64,000 nucleotides of DNA from Staphylococcus pseudintermedius. GTDB taxonomy: Bacteria > Bacillota > Bacilli > Staphylococcales > Staphylococcaceae. Positions 21,176-34,321 of the stretch are shown piece after piece. The DNA lies in the NCBI RefSeq assembly GCF_001792775.2, contig NZ_MLGE02000004.1:124001-188000 (forward strand), in the 5' to 3' direction. The notes beneath the pieces were generated by a model. The model saw only the letters and a list, made by a program, of their open reading frames with translations. It searched no databases and was not told where the DNA came from. Made by a program: the position numbers and the translations under genes. The stretch's first letter is position 1, and each line of letters begins with the position of its first letter.

Positions 21176-24100
21176 CTACATATTTCTCATTGAAAATGTC
21201 ATGCTTTCAATAACATTTGTTAATGCGTTCGCTGTATCGAGTGACGTGAGACAAGGCACCCCATTTTCAACTGATGCACGGCGGATTTGGAATCCGTCAC
21301 GTTCAATTGTTTTACCTTTTGTCATCGTGTTAATGACAAGTTGGACTGAACCGTCTTGAATTTTTGTAATCAAATCGTCGTGGCCTCCAATTTTTCCTAC
21401 CGTTTCAACGTTGATGCCATGATCTTTCAACGTAGCCGCTGTGCCTGCTGTTGCCACGATTTTGTAGCCTACTTCACTTAAACGCTTCGCAATTTTAACC
21501 ATTTCTTCTTTATCTTTATCGCTGACGGTAATCAATGCTGTACCGTAATCTTTGACTTCCATCCCTGCTGCTGTTAATCCTTTATATAGCGCCTTTTCTA
21601 ACGTAATGTCGCGACCCATCACTTCTCCTGTTGATTTCATTTCAGGTCCAAGTGTGATGTCGACATTTTTCAATTTATTAAAGCTGAATACCGGTGCTTT
21701 AACAAATACCCCTTCTTTATACGGTTGAATGCCTGGTTGATAACCGAGCGCTGTTAGTTTTTGACCTATAATCGCTTGCATTGCGAGTTGTGCCATTTGA
21801 ATTTCTGTAATTTTACTTAAGAACGGCACAGTACGGCTCGCTCGCGGATTCACTTCTAGCACATAAACCCCATCATGTGCGAGGACGAATTGGATATTGA
21901 TTAAACCGATAACGTTGAGCCCTTTCGCCAATTTGATTGTATAAGCTTCCAACGTATCAATGACGTCTTGACTTAACGTTTGTGGCGGATATACTGCGAT
22001 AGAGTCACCTGAGTGAACACCTGCACGCTCGATATGTTCCATTATCCCTGGAATCATAACTGTTTCTCCGTCAGAAATGGCATCCACTTCAATTTCTTTA
22101 CCTGTTAAATAACGGTCCACGAGTACGGGATGTTCTGGACTGGCTTTCACCGCTTCATTCATATAGTTTTCAAGTTCTGCATCATTGTACACAATTTCCA
22201 TCGCACGACCACCGAGCACGTATGATGGACGGACCACAACAGGATAACCGATATCGCGTGCATTATCGAGTGCTTCTTGAGCCGATGTCGCTGTTTTCCC
22301 TTTCGGCTGAGGCACGTCGATTTTGTTCAGTAACGCTTCAAATTCTTTACGGTCTTCAGCACGGTTTAAATCTTCAAGTGATGTACCTAAAATTTTTACG
22401 CCGTATTTCGCTAATTTGTCCGCTAAGTTGATCGCTGTTTGACCACCGAATTGCACGACGACGCCTTTAGGTTGTTCTAGATTAATGATGTTCATCACAT
22501 CTTCTTCTGTGAGTGGCTCGAAATACAACTTGTCTGAAATTGAGAAGTCTGTCGATACCGTTTCCGGGTTATTGTTAATAATAATCGCTTCATAACCAGC
22601 ATTTTGAATTGCCCATACAGCGTGCACTGTTGCATAGTCGAATTCTACCCCTTGACCGATACGAATAGGCCCTGAGCCGAGTACGATGATTTTCTCTTTT
22701 TCAGTGACGAGCGATTCATTTTCTTCTTCATAGGTACCATAAAAGTATGGTGTTGTGGATTCAAACTCTGCTGCACACGTATCGACCATTTTATACACAG
22801 GGCAAATGTTGTGCTGTTGACGTAACTTATACACTTCTGCTTCTGTCATTTCAAAACGATGTGCAATGACGCGGTCGCTAAAGCCAAAACGTTTCGCAAA
22901 TCTTAAGTAATCAATATCGCCTGGATGTGCCTTCAATGCATGTTCCATATCGATAATATTTTTGAATTTATTTAAGAAGAAGTAATCGATTTTCGTCATT
23001 TCATGTAATTCTTCAAGTGTTGTGCCACGACGAATCGCTTCACCAATGAAGAACAATCTTTCATCATCTTGCGCTTGAATACGTGCCTTAATGTACTCTA
23101 AGTCAAAAGATTCACCATTAGGTAAGCCAAGATGATGCACGCCGTATTCTAAAGAGCGAATTGCTTTTAATAAAGATTCTTCGTACGTGCGACCAATCGA
23201 CATGACTTCCCCTGTCGCTTTCATTTGTGTACCGAGTTCGCGTTCACCTTTTTCGAACTTATCGAATGGAAAACGTGGGATTTTCGATACGATATAGTCT
23301 AAACTTGGTTCGAATGCCGCATAAGATGTGCCAGTAACTGGATTTTTCATCTCATCTAGCGTCAGACCTACCGCAATTTTCGCAGCGAGTTTCGCAATCG
23401 GATACCCTGTTGCTTTTGAAGCGAGTGCCGACGAACGGGACACGCGCGGATTCACTTCGATAATGTAAAACTGCATCGAATGCGGATCCAAGGCGAGCTG
23501 TACGTTACATCCCCCTTCAATTTCCAGTGCACGAATGACTTTTAATGACACGTCACGCAACATTTGATATTCCACGTCTGACAATGTTTGACTTGGTGCA
23601 ACAACGACTGAGTCACCCGTATGAATACCGACTGGATCAATGTTTTCCATGTTACATACGACAATCGCGTTATCATTTTTGTCACGCATCACTTCATATT
23701 CAATTTCTTTAAAGCCTGCGATCGACTTTTCAATTAAACATTGCGTAGCCGGACTATATTTTAATCCGTTAGAAACGACTTCACGGAGTTCTTCATCATT
23801 ATGACAAATGCCGCCCCCTGTACCGCCCATCGTAAATGCTGGACGTACGATTAACGGATAACCGACTGCTTCTTTAAATGCAAAGGCTTGTTCAAGTGTA
23901 TTCACAATGTCACTTTCAGGTACTGGCACATTCAAGTCATTCATTAACGAGCGGAACAATTCACGGTCTTCTGCTTGTTCAATAGATGACAATTTCGTAC
24001 CGAGCAGTGTGACGTTATTTTCAGCTAAGACCCCACTATTATGTAATTCGATCGCCATGTTGAGCCCTGTTTGTCCACCGAGCGTCGGTAAAAGTGCATC

Positions 24101-24349
24101 CGGTTGTTCTTTACGGATAATGCGTGCAATAAAATCGTGTGTGAGCGGTTCGATGTAAACTTTGTCAGCAATTTCTTTATCCGTCATAATCGTCGCAGGG
24201 TTTGAGTTAACTAAAATGACACGGTAACCTTCTTCTTTGAGTGCGAGACATGCTTGTGTCCCTGCATAGTCAAATTCTGCTGCTTGACCAATGATGATAG
24301 GACCTGAGCCAATCACTAAAATCGTTTGAATATCATTTCTTTTAGGCAT
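21176..24349 (-). CDS. carB: carbamoyl phosphate synthase large subunit
   Basis: Makes carbamoyl phosphate for pyrimidine and arginine synthesis from the ammonia supplied by CarA. The 1057 residues comprise two homologous ATP-grasp halves, each opening with GSGPI ([19 protein letters not shown] and [18 protein letters not shown]), and a C-terminal allosteric MGS-like domain (about 930-1057, [13 protein letters not shown]). It overlaps carA by 8 bases. Confidence 0.97.
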   Translation of the reverse strand: MPKRNDIQTILVIGSGPIIIGQAAEFDYAGTQACLALKEEGYRVILVNSNPATIMTDKEIADKVYIEPLTHDFIARIIRKEQPDALLPTLGGQTGLNMAIELHNSGVLAENNVTLLGTKLSSIEQAEDRELFRSLMNDLNVPVPESDIVNTLEQAFAFKEAVGYPLIVRPAFTMGGTGGGICHNDEELREVVSNGLKYSPATQCLIEKSIAGFKEIEYEVMRDKNDNAIVVCNMENIDPVGIHTGDSVVVAPSQTLSDVEYQMLRDVSLKVIRALEIEGGCNVQLALDPHSMQFYIIEVNPRVSRSSALASKATGYPIAKLAAKIAVGLTLDEMKNPVTGTSYAAFEPSLDYIVSKIPRFPFDKFEKGERELGTQMKATGEVMSIGRTYEESLLKAIRSLEYGVHHLGLPNGESFDLEYIKARIQAQDDERLFFIGEAIRRGTTLEELHEMTKIDYFFLNKFKNIIDMEHALKAHPGDIDYLRFAKRFGFSDRVIAHRFEMTEAEVYKLRQQHNICPVYKMVDTCAAEFESTTPYFYGTYEEENESLVTEKEKIIVLGSGPIRIGQGVEFDYATVHAVWAIQNAGYEAIIINNNPETVSTDFSISDKLYFEPLTEEDVMNIINLEQPKGVVVQFGGQTAINLADKLAKYGVKILGTSLEDLNRAEDRKEFEALLNKIDVPQPKGKTATSAQEALDNARDIGYPVVVRPSYVLGGRAMEIVYNDAELENYMNEAVKASPEHPVLVDRYLTGKEIEVDAISDGETVMIPGIMEHIERAGVHSGDSIAVYPPQTLSQDVIDTLEAYTIKLAKGLNVIGLINIQFVLAHDGVYVLEVNPRASRTVPFLSKITEIQMAQLAMQAIIGQKLTALGYQPGIQPYKEGVFVKAPVFSFNKLKNVDITLGPEMKSTGEVMGRDITLEKALYKGLTAAGMEVKDYGTALITVSDKDKEEMVKIAKRLSEVGYKIVATAGTAATLKDHGINVETVGKIGGHDDLITKIQDGSVQLVINTMTKGKTIERDGFQIRRASVENGVPCLTSLDTANALTNVIESMTFSMRNM

Positions 24350-25442
24350 GTGTAACGCGCTCCTTTTGCTTATTTTGCTGCATCATTTCTACAAATTGAT
24401 CAAATAAGTAATTAGAATCTGTTGGACCTGGACAAGCTTCTGGATGGTATTGTACCGAAAATGCTGGTAACGTACGGTGTTTCAAGCCTTCAACCGTGCC
24501 ATCATTTAAGGCGATATGTGTAATTTCTAAATCTGTTGCAGCCACAGAATCCGCGTCGATTGCATAACCGTGGTTTTGACTTGTGAGTGCGATTTTACCT
24601 GTCGCCAAATCTTTAACAGGGTGGTTGGCACCTCGATGTCCGAATTTCATCTTGAACGATTTCGCACCTTGACTGAGCGCAAAAAGTTGATGACCAAGAC
24701 AAATGCCGAAAAATGGAATGCGCCCTAAAATACCGTTAATCATATCAAGTGCAACTGTCACGTCATCCGGATCACCAGGACCATTTGATAACATGACACC
24801 GTCTGGCGCCATTTTAATAATTGTATCTGCAGAAGTGTCATATGGTACGACCGTTACCTCACAGCCACGTGCATTCAATTCACGGACAATATTTTGCTTC
24901 TTTCCGAAGTCCACAAGTACAACGCGCAAGTCAAATCCTGTTGAGACGTAAGGCGTTTTCGTAGAGACAGTTGGCACTTCAGTTCTTAGAAATTCTGCTG
25001 TTTTGAGTGCTGTCACAGTTGTTTCAATTTCTGATGGATCATCGACAAATGCTGCTTTGAGCACACCATGTTGACGAATTTTTTTCGTGATGCTGCGCGT
25101 ATCCACGCCACTAATACCTGGAATATCATATTCTTTCAATACATCGTCAAATGATTTCTGTGCTCTAAAGTTACTCGGCATTGTGCACGCTTCTTTCACG
25201 ACGACACCATTAAGGCTTGGTGTAAGTGATTCAAAGTCATCGTGGTTAATGCCGTAATTACCGATTAAAGGATACGTAAATGTAATGATTTGGCCTGTAT
25301 ATGAGGGGTCAGAAATGGTTTCTTGATAACCTGTCATTGCAGTGTTGAATACAATTTCACCGCGTGTTAATTTGTCAGACCCTAACTTAAAACCTGTATA
25401 ATGTGAACCATCTTCTAAAACAAGGTAACGTTTCTCAAACAT
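24342..25442 (-). CDS. carA: carbamoyl phosphate synthase small (glutaminase) subunit
   Basis: Hydrolyses glutamine and channels ammonia to CarB. The C-terminal class I amidotransferase domain shows the nucleophile in [13 protein letters not shown] and the His-Glu pair in [14 protein letters not shown]. The N-terminal CPSase domain begins [15 protein letters not shown]. The 366 residues are typical. It is two bases past pyrC and overlaps carB. Confidence 0.97.
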   Translation of the reverse strand: MFEKRYLVLEDGSHYTGFKLGSDKLTRGEIVFNTAMTGYQETISDPSYTGQIITFTYPLIGNYGINHDDFESLTPSLNGVVVKEACTMPSNFRAQKSFDDVLKEYDIPGISGVDTRSITKKIRQHGVLKAAFVDDPSEIETTVTALKTAEFLRTEVPTVSTKTPYVSTGFDLRVVLVDFGKKQNIVRELNARGCEVTVVPYDTSADTIIKMAPDGVMLSNGPGDPDDVTVALDMINGILGRIPFFGICLGHQLFALSQGAKSFKMKFGHRGANHPVKDLATGKIALTSQNHGYAIDADSVAATDLEITHIALNDGTVEGLKHRTLPAFSVQYHPEACPGPTDSNYLFDQFVEMMQQNKQKERVTHA

Positions 25443-25444
25443 GT

Positions 25445-26722
25445 TTATTTTGCCTCCTCGTAACGAATGTTGCCTTCAACCATAGTTAAAATAGGATTAC
25501 CGTATACTGTTTCACCTAAGAATGGTGTGTTAGACGCTTTTGATAAGAAATCTTCTGCTTTAATTTCGTACGCATCGTCTAAGTTGATTAATGTTAAATC
25601 TGCAAGTGCACCCTCTGCTAACTTGCCATAAGGGAGACCGAACACTTCAGCTGGTTTTGTTGTCAAGTAATCAACGAGTTGTTGTAATGACCAATCCCCA
25701 TTTTTCACAAAGTGTGTATAAAGTAATGGGAAGGCTGTTTCACTGCCGACAATGCCGAATGGTGCACGTGTCATCGGTTGTGCTTTTTCGTCTGCTGCAT
25801 GTGGTGCGTGGTCTGTCGCAATACAGTCAATCGTACCGTCAAGTAAGCCTTCTAATAACGCCGCTCTATCTTCTTGACTTCTTAAAGGCGGATTCATTTT
25901 ATAAATCGCATTATCTCCTGGCACATCATCTTCTGTCAGTAATAAATGGTGTGGCGTCACTTCCGCTGTCACTGGAATACCTGCTTTTTTCGCATCACGA
26001 ATGACACGCACGCTTTCTTTCGTTGATACGTGGCACACGTGATAATGACATCCTGTTGCTTCACTCAGTAACACGTCACGCGCGATTTGTACCGATTCAC
26101 AAATATTTGGAATACCTGGAATGCCAAGCTCTTGACTGCGGCGGCCTTCATGCATGGCACCACCATAGATAAGACTATTATCTTCGCAGTGTGCAACGAC
26201 TGCTTTATTTTGTGCCTTCGCTTGTTGCATCGCTTCATACATCATCGCCGCTTCTTGAACACCGACCCCATCATCTGTGAATGCAAATGCGCCATTTTCA
26301 GCTAACGCTTTGAAATCGACATGCTCTTTTCCTGCTTGACGTACTGTAATAGAGGCATACGGTAGGACACGAACTTGTGCATTTTTGTCAATTAATTCAT
26401 TCAGCTGTGTTAAATGTTCCAACGAATCAGGAACAGGTTTCGTATTTGGCATAGGACAAACCGTTGTAAAACCTCCACGTGCCGCTGCTTTGGTGCCTGT
26501 TTCAATCGTTTCTTTATATTCGCCACCTGGCTCTCTCAAATGCACATGGACATCGATAAAACCTGGCGCTAAAAAGTGACCTTTTGCATCAATGACTGTC
26601 ATGTCTTCAGTTGGTTCAATCGTTTCTGCAATCTGTTTCACTGTCTTGCCTTCGATTAATACATCAACTTTTTTCAACGTACCTGCTTCTAACATCTTTG
26701 CATTTTGAATTAATTTCATCAT
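25445..26722 (-). CDS. pyrC: dihydroorotase
   Basis: Cyclises carbamoyl aspartate to dihydroorotate. The amidohydrolase metal sites are visible: [44 protein letters not shown] and IATDHAPH. The 425 residues match type I dihydroorotases. ATG 26722 is 8 bases after GGAG; a second ATG one codon later is equally possible. It follows pyrB by 12 bases. Confidence 0.96.
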   Translation of the reverse strand: MMKLIQNAKMLEAGTLKKVDVLIEGKTVKQIAETIEPTEDMTVIDAKGHFLAPGFIDVHVHLREPGGEYKETIETGTKAAARGGFTTVCPMPNTKPVPDSLEHLTQLNELIDKNAQVRVLPYASITVRQAGKEHVDFKALAENGAFAFTDDGVGVQEAAMMYEAMQQAKAQNKAVVAHCEDNSLIYGGAMHEGRRSQELGIPGIPNICESVQIARDVLLSEATGCHYHVCHVSTKESVRVIRDAKKAGIPVTAEVTPHHLLLTEDDVPGDNAIYKMNPPLRSQEDRAALLEGLLDGTIDCIATDHAPHAADEKAQPMTRAPFGIVGSETAFPLLYTHFVKNGDWSLQQLVDYLTTKPAEVFGLPYGKLAEGALADLTLINLDDAYEIKAEDFLSKASNTPFLGETVYGNPILTMVEGNIRYEEAK

Positions 26723-26734
26723 CCTAATCGCTCC

Positions 26735-27628
<894 letters not shown>

Positions 27629-27634
27629 CTATAA

Positions 27635-28927
27635 TTAACTTTTTGGTAAAATTAAGTTCAGTAAAATCCCTGCTGTTGCTGATAATGCCATCCCTTCAAT
27701 TGTGAGATGTACACCTAAATCAGATAAATTCAACATCATGTTACCGATACCGATGACGAGAATGACTGACGCGATGACTAAGTTACGGTTTTGCGCAAAG
27801 TTGACTTGACTTTCGACAATCATACGTAAGCCACTTGCCGCGATAGTCCCGAATAATAAGATAGACACACCACCCATTACTGGTGTAGGGATAGATGAAA
27901 TCAGTGCTGTGAATTTCCCAACAAAGCCAAGCATAATGGCGATAACTGCCGCACCGCCTATGACGTAAATACTGTAAATTTTCGTAATCGCGAGTACACC
28001 GATATTTTCACCATAAGTCGTACTCGGTGGCCCCCCGATGATACTTGAAAACATTGTCGATACCCCGTCACCGATGATGGAGCGGTGTAGTCCCGGATCT
28101 TTAAAGAAGTTACGGCCGACGATTTTGTTGATGACCATTTGGTGTCCGATATGTTCACTCACCGTTACAAACACGATTGGGAGCATCACTGCAATTAATC
28201 CGAGATGCACGGAAGGTTGATAATCTGCAAATGGAATGTAAATATCTGGGAACTGGAACCAAGCGGCCTCTGCGACAGGTTTGAAATCTACAATGCCAAA
28301 CACTATCGCTGTAATGTAGCCGACGATGATACCGATTAACACTGGAATGAGCGAGAAAAAGCCTTTCGCAAATCCTTGAACAATCAATGTCACAAGTAAG
28401 GTAATCCCTGCCACGGCTACAAAGCTTAAATTGTACCCTTTCATCTCAGCTGAACTTTCAAACATCGCCATGTTGACAGCAGTCGGTGCTAAACTTAAAC
28501 CAATCACCATAATGACTGGACCGACAACGACAGGTGGTAATAAATGCATGAGCCAGTCTGTGCCACTCACTTTGATCGCAACCCCGATGATAACGTACAT
28601 AACACCACTCATGAATAATGCAACGAGCATATCACCTAAGCTATTCGTACTTAAACCGGTAATAATCGGTGTGATAAACGCAAAACTTGAACCGAGATAC
28701 GCTGGAATCTTCCCTTTTGTAATCAAGATGTAGAGTAATGTTCCTACTCCTGATGCGAGTAACGCTGATGATACAGGTAAGCCTGTTAAAAACGGTACTA
28801 ATACTGTTGCACCGAACATCGCAAATAAATGTTGAAGGCTTAAAAATACCCATTGCCCCGCTTTTGGTTTTTCATTCACATCGAGTACCGGTTGAACCGT
28901 TCTCGTAAACATTTGTTCATTTTCCAT
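27635..28927 (-). CDS. pyrP: uracil permease (NCS2 family)
   Basis: Proton-coupled uracil importer. The 430 residues contain about 12-14 membrane spans. NCS2 signatures visible include QHLFAMFGATVLVPFLTGLP near the start and the substrate region TVSEHIGHQMVINKIVGRNFFKDPGLHRSI, with GGPPSTTYGENIGV. It is the second gene of the pyr operon and lies behind its own attenuator. Only 21 bases separate it from pyrB. Confidence 0.95.
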   Translation of the reverse strand: MENEQMFTRTVQPVLDVNEKPKAGQWVFLSLQHLFAMFGATVLVPFLTGLPVSSALLASGVGTLLYILITKGKIPAYLGSSFAFITPIITGLSTNSLGDMLVALFMSGVMYVIIGVAIKVSGTDWLMHLLPPVVVGPVIMVIGLSLAPTAVNMAMFESSAEMKGYNLSFVAVAGITLLVTLIVQGFAKGFFSLIPVLIGIIVGYITAIVFGIVDFKPVAEAAWFQFPDIYIPFADYQPSVHLGLIAVMLPIVFVTVSEHIGHQMVINKIVGRNFFKDPGLHRSIIGDGVSTMFSSIIGGPPSTTYGENIGVLAITKIYSIYVIGGAAVIAIMLGFVGKFTALISSIPTPVMGGVSILLFGTIAASGLRMIVESQVNFAQNRNLVIASVILVIGIGNMMLNLSDLGVHLTIEGMALSATAGILLNLILPKS

Positions 28928-28939
28928 TGTTTTCTTCCT

Positions 28940-29104
28940 TTCTTATAAAAAAAGCCTCTTCACCAATTAAGGTAAGAGACTGAGGTGATTACAAACAGAT
29001 ATACACACATACACCGACTATAATCGGCGGCCTACATCGTACGTCATTGGCTCTATTTGCAATTATACCTTTGTCAGTCTCTCGTACTGAATTAAAAGGT
29101 GTCA
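28940..29104 (-). promoter_or_regulatory. PyrR-dependent attenuator between pyrR and pyrP
   Basis: Read on the minus strand: a small hairpin TCAGT-ACGAGAG-ACTGA (29074-29090), then an intrinsic terminator AGTCTCTTACC/GGTGAAGAGGCT with TTTTTTT (28947-28981). The segment AGAGACTGA of the first hairpin is complementary to TCAGTCTCT in the terminator's 5' arm, so the two form alternative structures: antiterminator when the first hairpin is open, terminator when PyrR stabilises it. This is the PyrR attenuation layout known from Bacillus; UMP/UTP control is inferred. Confidence 0.8.
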
Positions 29105-29638
29105 TTATGTGATGACAACCGCATTGCGATCGTCTATTTCTTCTAGGTAAACATTGACAGATTCTTCATGAGACGTTGGAATATTTTTCCCTACAAAATC
29201 TGCACGAATCGGTAGCTCTCGATGACCACGATCCACGAGTGTCGCTAAACCAATCTTTTTCGGTCTCGCATGAAGTAAAATCGCATCAAGTGAAGCACGT
29301 ACTGTACGTCCAGTATAAAGCACATCGTCCACAATAATAACCACTTGATGATTCAAATCAGTGTCGATGTTAAATCCTGGTGCATCTTGTTGTTGCCGCG
29401 AATCGATATCATCTCTAAAACTTGTAATATCGATTGCTCCTGTTGGGATTTGGACCTCTTCAATCTGTTGAATCTTTTGTTGTATACGTTGCGCTAAATA
29501 CTCACCGCGCGTCTTAATACCGAGTAATACAAGGTTTTCTGTGCCTTTATTGTATTCCAATATTTCATGGGCAATACGTGTTACTGTGCGTTTGATAGCA
29601 GATTCGTCTAATACAACGCGTTCAACCAATCCTTTCAC
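29105..29638 (-). CDS. pyrR: bifunctional pyr operon regulator/uracil phosphoribosyltransferase
   Basis: RNA-binding attenuation protein that senses UMP, with minor UPRTase activity. The PRPP loop is [18 protein letters not shown]; the N-terminus ALKRT-like [16 protein letters not shown] and the ending [23 protein letters not shown] are typical. Length 177 is normal. It is the first gene of the operon, flanked by attenuators on both sides that it probably controls. Confidence 0.96.
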   Translation of the reverse strand: MKGLVERVVLDESAIKRTVTRIAHEILEYNKGTENLVLLGIKTRGEYLAQRIQQKIQQIEEVQIPTGAIDITSFRDDIDSRQQQDAPGFNIDTDLNHQVVIIVDDVLYTGRTVRASLDAILLHARPKKIGLATLVDRGHRELPIRADFVGKNIPTSHEESVNVYLEEIDDRNAVVIT

Positions 29639-29850
29639 TCCTTACGTAAAAAAACTCATGTCTTTAAGTAGACATGAGTTTTAAGCAATTTAATATGATA
29701 GACTATCAAAAACTGTCCCATTACGTCTCTCGTACGTACAATGCAGCATCTATATGATAGTTCTCTAAATTGAATGATTGATATCATGTCTTTTGAGCCT
29801 CACTGGACTCCCTCTTAAAGACGATTCAGTTTTTATTCGTTTTTAACTTG
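29639..29850 (-). promoter_or_regulatory. pyr operon leader with PyrR-type loops and attenuator
   Basis: In transcript order: AGTCCAGTGAGGCT (29796-29809), one base off the Bacillus PyrR loop consensus ARUCCAGAGAGGYU; a hairpin TACGT-ACGAGAG-ACGTA (29722-29738) whose loop is identical to that in the pyrR-pyrP attenuator while the stem differs by paired changes; and a strong terminator ACTCATGTCT/AGACATGAGT followed by TTTTTTT (29648-29682) just before pyrR. Confidence 0.8.
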
Positions 29851-29855
29851 TTCTT

Positions 29856-29884
29856 ATGGTAACGTTTTTAACACCAAAAGTCAA
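29856..29884 (-). promoter_or_regulatory. promoter of the pyr operon
   Basis: On the minus strand TTGACT (29879-29884), 17-base spacer, TACCAT (29856-29861). It lies just past rluD and would start the transcript near 29849, upstream of the PyrR loops. Confidence 0.55.
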
Positions 29885-29914
29885 AGCAAATCTGGCTATT
29901 TTTTAAAATTTTAC

Positions 29915-30832
29915 TTAAATATCTTCTTTACGCACTTGTTCAATGACAGCTTCAAATTCTGCAGGAAGCGGCGCAAAACGTTCAATGTATTCCCCTGTTT
30001 TAGGATGTTCAAAACCGATAAGACCCGCATGTAAAGCTTGTCCGCCTATTTCTAACGTCTTTTTCGGACCATATTTCGGATCGCCTACAAGCGGATAACC
30101 GATATACTTCATATGCACACGAATTTGGTGCGTACGTCCTGTTTCTAGTTCACATTCAACCAATGTATAGTTTTTAAACGTTTCAATGACATTAAAATGC
30201 GTCACAGCTTCTTTACCGTCATCAACGACAGCCATCGATTGACGGTCATTTTTATTGCGTCCGATAGGTGCATCAATCGTTCCAAACTCATGTGGAATAT
30301 GGCCATGTACGAGCGCAATATACTTTCTTTTCACAGTTTTTGCCATCAATTGTTCAACTAAACTGCGATGTGCCACGTCATTTTTCGCAACCATCAGTAA
30401 CCCTGAAGTATCTTTATCGATACGGTGCACGATACCTGGACGAATTTCACCGTTAATACCTGATAAATTTTTGATTTGATACATTAAACCATTTACAAGC
30501 GTCCCAGTATAATGCCCTGGCGATGGGTGAACGACCATGCCTTTAGGTTTATAAACAATCGCCACGTCGTCATCTTCGTAGTAAATGTCTAAATTTAAGT
30601 TCTCTGCTTGAATATCTGCTTCTACCACTTCTTTTTCAGTGATTTCTATACGGTCACCTAATTTTAGTTTATAGTTCGACTTGACAGCTTTACCATTAAC
30701 TTCAATTAATCCTTCTTTAATCCACTCTTGTAATTGACTGCGTGACCACTCCGAATTGAATTCAGGCAATATTTTGTCAATACGCTGTAAATGATGCGTT
30801 GCGTCTTCAATATTAAATATATGTTTTTCCAT
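29915..30832 (-). CDS. rluD: RluA-family 23S rRNA pseudouridine synthase (RluD-like)
   Basis: The N-terminal S4 domain (about 15-75) precedes a catalytic domain with PGIVHRIDKDTSGLLMVAKN, whose Asp is the catalytic residue of the family, and the C-terminal LETGRTHQIRVHMKYIGYPLVGDPKYG. The 305 residues correspond to B. subtilis YlyB. Its start overlaps the lspA stop by one base. Family is certain; the exact uridines modified are inferred. Confidence 0.92.
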   Translation of the reverse strand: MEKHIFNIEDATHHLQRIDKILPEFNSEWSRSQLQEWIKEGLIEVNGKAVKSNYKLKLGDRIEITEKEVVEADIQAENLNLDIYYEDDDVAIVYKPKGMVVHPSPGHYTGTLVNGLMYQIKNLSGINGEIRPGIVHRIDKDTSGLLMVAKNDVAHRSLVEQLMAKTVKRKYIALVHGHIPHEFGTIDAPIGRNKNDRQSMAVVDDGKEAVTHFNVIETFKNYTLVECELETGRTHQIRVHMKYIGYPLVGDPKYGPKKTLEIGGQALHAGLIGFEHPKTGEYIERFAPLPAEFEAVIEQVRKEDI

Positions 30833-31317
30833 TACGACACCTTACCTTTTTGATTCTGATCTTTTAATAATACAATAATCAACAAGACCACACCTATTGT
30901 CAAACTCGCATCTGCAATATTAAAAATAGGAAAATCATAACCGAAAATGACTGTATCTATAAAGTCCACCACTTCACCGCTACTGACACGATCAATAAAA
31001 TTACCTAACGCGCCCGAAAACAACAGGCTTATCGCAATTTGCATCAGCATATTATTTTTCGCTTCTTTAATATAAAAGACAATGAGCGCAATTAAAACGA
31101 TTATCGTAATAATATAGAAGAATGTCATCTTCCCACTTAGTATACCCCAAGCGGCCCCATTATTGCGATGAGAAGTAATGTATAAAAATTTTGGAACTAC
31201 TGCAAATGACTCACCCAACGTCATTTGTGTACGGATAATGAATTTAGTCAGTTGGTCGCCTATCAAGATGATTAATGTAATAAAGAGCGATAGGCCAATG
31301 TAATATTGTTGTTTCAT
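30832..31317 (-). CDS. lspA: lipoprotein signal peptidase (signal peptidase II)
   Basis: Membrane aspartyl protease that removes lipoprotein signal peptides after lipidation. Four spans; the catalytic Asp residues are in GALGNFIDRVSSGEVVDFID and FPIFNIADASLTIG, with the conserved NNGAAWGIL. The 161 residues are typical. It is followed immediately by rluD, the usual staphylococcal pair. Confidence 0.96.
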   Translation of the reverse strand: MKQQYYIGLSLFITLIILIGDQLTKFIIRTQMTLGESFAVVPKFLYITSHRNNGAAWGILSGKMTFFYIITIIVLIALIVFYIKEAKNNMLMQIAISLLFSGALGNFIDRVSSGEVVDFIDTVIFGYDFPIFNIADASLTIGVVLLIIVLLKDQNQKGKVS

Positions 31318-31505
31318 ACTTTTTGTCCTTTCTGTTAGTCACTGATATATTATAACACGATATATTTTAACTATGTAATTATTTCATGATAACTACATTT
31401 GAAATACATCCTAGGGTTGTCAGTGATACAGTGTTGGACCGTTTACAAAAGATTGATTTAAATGGAGTAATTTGTAACTCAAAGTTATGTATGTTTCACA
31501 CAAAC

Positions 31506-31549
31506 AAAAAAGACAATGTTAGCACTTAGCCAGTACCAACATTGCCTTC
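31506..31549 (-). terminator. intrinsic terminator after ileS
   Basis: On the minus strand AAGGCAATGTTGGTAC pairs imperfectly with GTGCTAACATTGTCTT, followed by TTTT; it lies 20 bases past the ileS stop. Confidence 0.75.
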
Positions 31550-31570
31550 TTTAATATTTCATTGATTCGA

Positions 31571-34318
31571 TTATACTAACGTTTTTACGACTTCTTGACA
31601 GCGTGGGCATAAATCATCTAATTCACCCACACTACCTAATGATTCGCTGTAATTCCAACAACGTGCACATTTCTCTCCATCAGCTTTTGCGATTTCGATT
31701 GTACCGTGTTGATATGCTTCACCTTTTGTATCTTCTACTAATTCAACTTGAGACACGATGAACAATTGATGTAAATCATTAAAACCTTCTAAAAATGCAA
31801 GCGTATCAAATGAAGGGCTGTTGCCGATTTTCACTTTAGCTTCTAAAGATTTACCGATAACTTTCTCATTTCTTGCCGCTTCTAATGCACGGTTCACATC
31901 ATCACGTAAAGCCATGAATGTGTTCCATTTATCTAATAACGCTTGGTCCACTTCTTCTTTAGCCGGCATATTTGTTAAATGAACACTTTCTTCGTCTACT
32001 TGTTCGATATGTGACCAAACTTCTTCTGCAGTATGCGGAATGATTGGCGCAAGTAATTTAGTCATATTCACTAAAATTTCGAACAATACTGTTTGCATAC
32101 TACGACGTTTATGCGCATTTTTTTCTTCAATATAAAGAATATCTTTACCATAATCTAAATAGAAGTTACTTAATTCAACGTTGATAAAGTTTTGAACCTC
32201 TTGGTAAATATTTAAATAATCAAATGATTCGTAATGATCTAACGTACCTGCTGTAAATTCACGTAAGCGATTTAAGATATAGCGGTCCACTTCTAATAAA
32301 TCCGCTTCAGCAATTCGGTCTGTTGCTGGGTTGTAGTCGTTGATGTTACCTAATAAGAAACGTAAAGTATTACGGATTTTACGGTATACGTCAGCAACTT
32401 GGTTTAAAATTTCGTCTGAGATACGTACGTCAGCAAGGTAGTCCACTGAGCTCACCCATAAACGTGCAATGTCGGCACCTTTTTGTTTCACAATCGTATC
32501 AGGCACGATCACGTTACCTAATGATTTACTCATTTTCTTACCTTCCCCGTCCATTACGAAACCGTGTGACAATAACATTTTGTATGGTGAACGGCCGCGC
32601 GTCGCAACGGATGTTGTAATTGAAGAGTTGAACCAACCACGATATTGGTCACTGCCTTCAAGATACATATCTGCTGGGAAACTTAACTCTGGACGTGTTT
32701 CAAGGACACCGCGATGTGATGAACCAGAGTCGAACCATACGTCCATAATATCTTGTTCTTTTGTAAATTCACCGTTAGGGCTACCCGGATGTGTAAAGCC
32801 TTCTGGTAATAAGTCTTTCGCGTCACGTTCGAACCAAATGTTAGAGCCGTGTTGTTCGAATAAATCTGCTACGTGATAAACCGTTTCTTTCGTCATAATG
32901 ATGTCGCCGTTTTCAGCATAGAATACTGGCAATGGCACACCCCAGACACGTTGACGAGAGATGACCCATTCGCCACGGTCACGAATCATGTTGTAAATAC
33001 GTGTTTTACCCCAGTCGACTTTAAACTTTGTATCTTCAATCGCATCTAAAATGTCTTGGCGCACTTTAGAAATCGACGCAAACCATTGTGGTGTCGCTCT
33101 GAAAATCACTGGTTTTTTCGTACGCCAGTCATGTGGGTAACTATGTGTAATAAAGTCTAATTTGAGTAATGCACCTTTTTCAGTTAACAATTCTGTAACA
33201 GCTTGGTTGGCTTTATCGTAAAACATCCCTTCAAATGGGCCACCTTCAGCAGTGAAAACCCCTTTATCATCTAATGGGCTAATGACTTCTAAACCGTATT
33301 TTTGACCTACAATAAAGTCATCTTCACCGTGTCCAGGCGCTGTATGCACACAGCCTGTACCAGCATCTGTTGTGACATGCTCACCATTGATGATTAATGA
33401 AATACGATCAATAAATGGATGTTGTGCTTCGATATATTCTAATTCTGAACCTTTGAAATCTTTTTCGCGAACAACAGCTTCTTTATCCCAACCTAATTGT
33501 TCAGCAACTGCATCAACTAATGCTTCGGCGATAATGTAACGTGTACCGTCCACATTCATTTGAACATATGTCAATTCGGGATGCACTGAAATGGCTACGT
33601 TTGACGGTAATGTCCAAGGTGTTGTTGTCCAAATGATAAACTTCGCATCATCCGCAACGATACCTTTACTGTCTTTCACGTCAAATGCGACATAAATAGA
33701 AGCTGAACGTTTGTCGTGGTATTCGATTTCCGCTTCTGCTAATGACGATTCACTTGAAGGTGACCAGTAAACCGGCTTTTTCCCTTTATAAATTAAACCT
33801 TTGTCAGCCATTTCACCAAATAAGCGAATTTGTGCCGCTTCGTATTCTGGTTTTAACGTAATGTATGGGTTGTCAAAATCGCCGTTAACCCCTAAACGTA
33901 AGAAGTCTTTTTTCTGAATATCGATTTGTTCCATCGCAAAAGCTTGACATTTATCACGAAATTCTGCAGTTGTCATTTCTTTACGTTTAACGCCTTTTTT
34001 CGTTAACGCTTGCTCAATCGGTAAACCGTGTGTATCCCAACCCGGAACATAAGGTGTATAAAATCCTTGCATCGTTTTGTAGCGGTTGATAAAGTCTTTC
34101 AAAATTTTATTCAACGCATGTCCCATATGTAAGTTACCGTTTGCGTATGGCGGACCATCATGCAAAATAAATGACGGTTGTCCTTCATTTTTTTCTAACA
34201 TTTTGCGGTATAAATCTTTCTCTTTCCACTCTTGTTGAATTTGTGGTTCCTTTGTTGGAAGTCCTCCGCGCATTGGGAATTTTGTTTTTGGCATGAGTAA
34301 CGTATCTTTGTATTCCAT
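31571..34318 (-). CDS. ileS: isoleucyl-tRNA synthetase
   Basis: Charges tRNA-Ile. Class I signatures are [14 protein letters not shown] (HIGH-type) near residue 55 and [10 protein letters not shown] (KMSKS) near residue 595. The CP1 editing domain lies between, with [11 protein letters not shown] and the [19 protein letters not shown] loop. The C-terminal zinc module is [12 protein letters not shown]...CPRCQ. The 915 residues match the ordinary bacterial (mupirocin-sensitive) IleS1, not plasmid MupA. Expression is controlled by the T-box upstream. Confidence 0.97.
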   Translation of the reverse strand: MEYKDTLLMPKTKFPMRGGLPTKEPQIQQEWKEKDLYRKMLEKNEGQPSFILHDGPPYANGNLHMGHALNKILKDFINRYKTMQGFYTPYVPGWDTHGLPIEQALTKKGVKRKEMTTAEFRDKCQAFAMEQIDIQKKDFLRLGVNGDFDNPYITLKPEYEAAQIRLFGEMADKGLIYKGKKPVYWSPSSESSLAEAEIEYHDKRSASIYVAFDVKDSKGIVADDAKFIIWTTTPWTLPSNVAISVHPELTYVQMNVDGTRYIIAEALVDAVAEQLGWDKEAVVREKDFKGSELEYIEAQHPFIDRISLIINGEHVTTDAGTGCVHTAPGHGEDDFIVGQKYGLEVISPLDDKGVFTAEGGPFEGMFYDKANQAVTELLTEKGALLKLDFITHSYPHDWRTKKPVIFRATPQWFASISKVRQDILDAIEDTKFKVDWGKTRIYNMIRDRGEWVISRQRVWGVPLPVFYAENGDIIMTKETVYHVADLFEQHGSNIWFERDAKDLLPEGFTHPGSPNGEFTKEQDIMDVWFDSGSSHRGVLETRPELSFPADMYLEGSDQYRGWFNSSITTSVATRGRSPYKMLLSHGFVMDGEGKKMSKSLGNVIVPDTIVKQKGADIARLWVSSVDYLADVRISDEILNQVADVYRKIRNTLRFLLGNINDYNPATDRIAEADLLEVDRYILNRLREFTAGTLDHYESFDYLNIYQEVQNFINVELSNFYLDYGKDILYIEEKNAHKRRSMQTVLFEILVNMTKLLAPIIPHTAEEVWSHIEQVDEESVHLTNMPAKEEVDQALLDKWNTFMALRDDVNRALEAARNEKVIGKSLEAKVKIGNSPSFDTLAFLEGFNDLHQLFIVSQVELVEDTKGEAYQHGTIEIAKADGEKCARCWNYSESLGSVGELDDLCPRCQEVVKTLV

Positions 34319-34321
34319 TTT

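Noticed and set aside
31571..34318. Considered whether ileS is a mupirocin-resistance type (MupA)
   Set aside because: The sequence, C-terminal zinc module and T-box context are those of the ordinary chromosomal enzyme.
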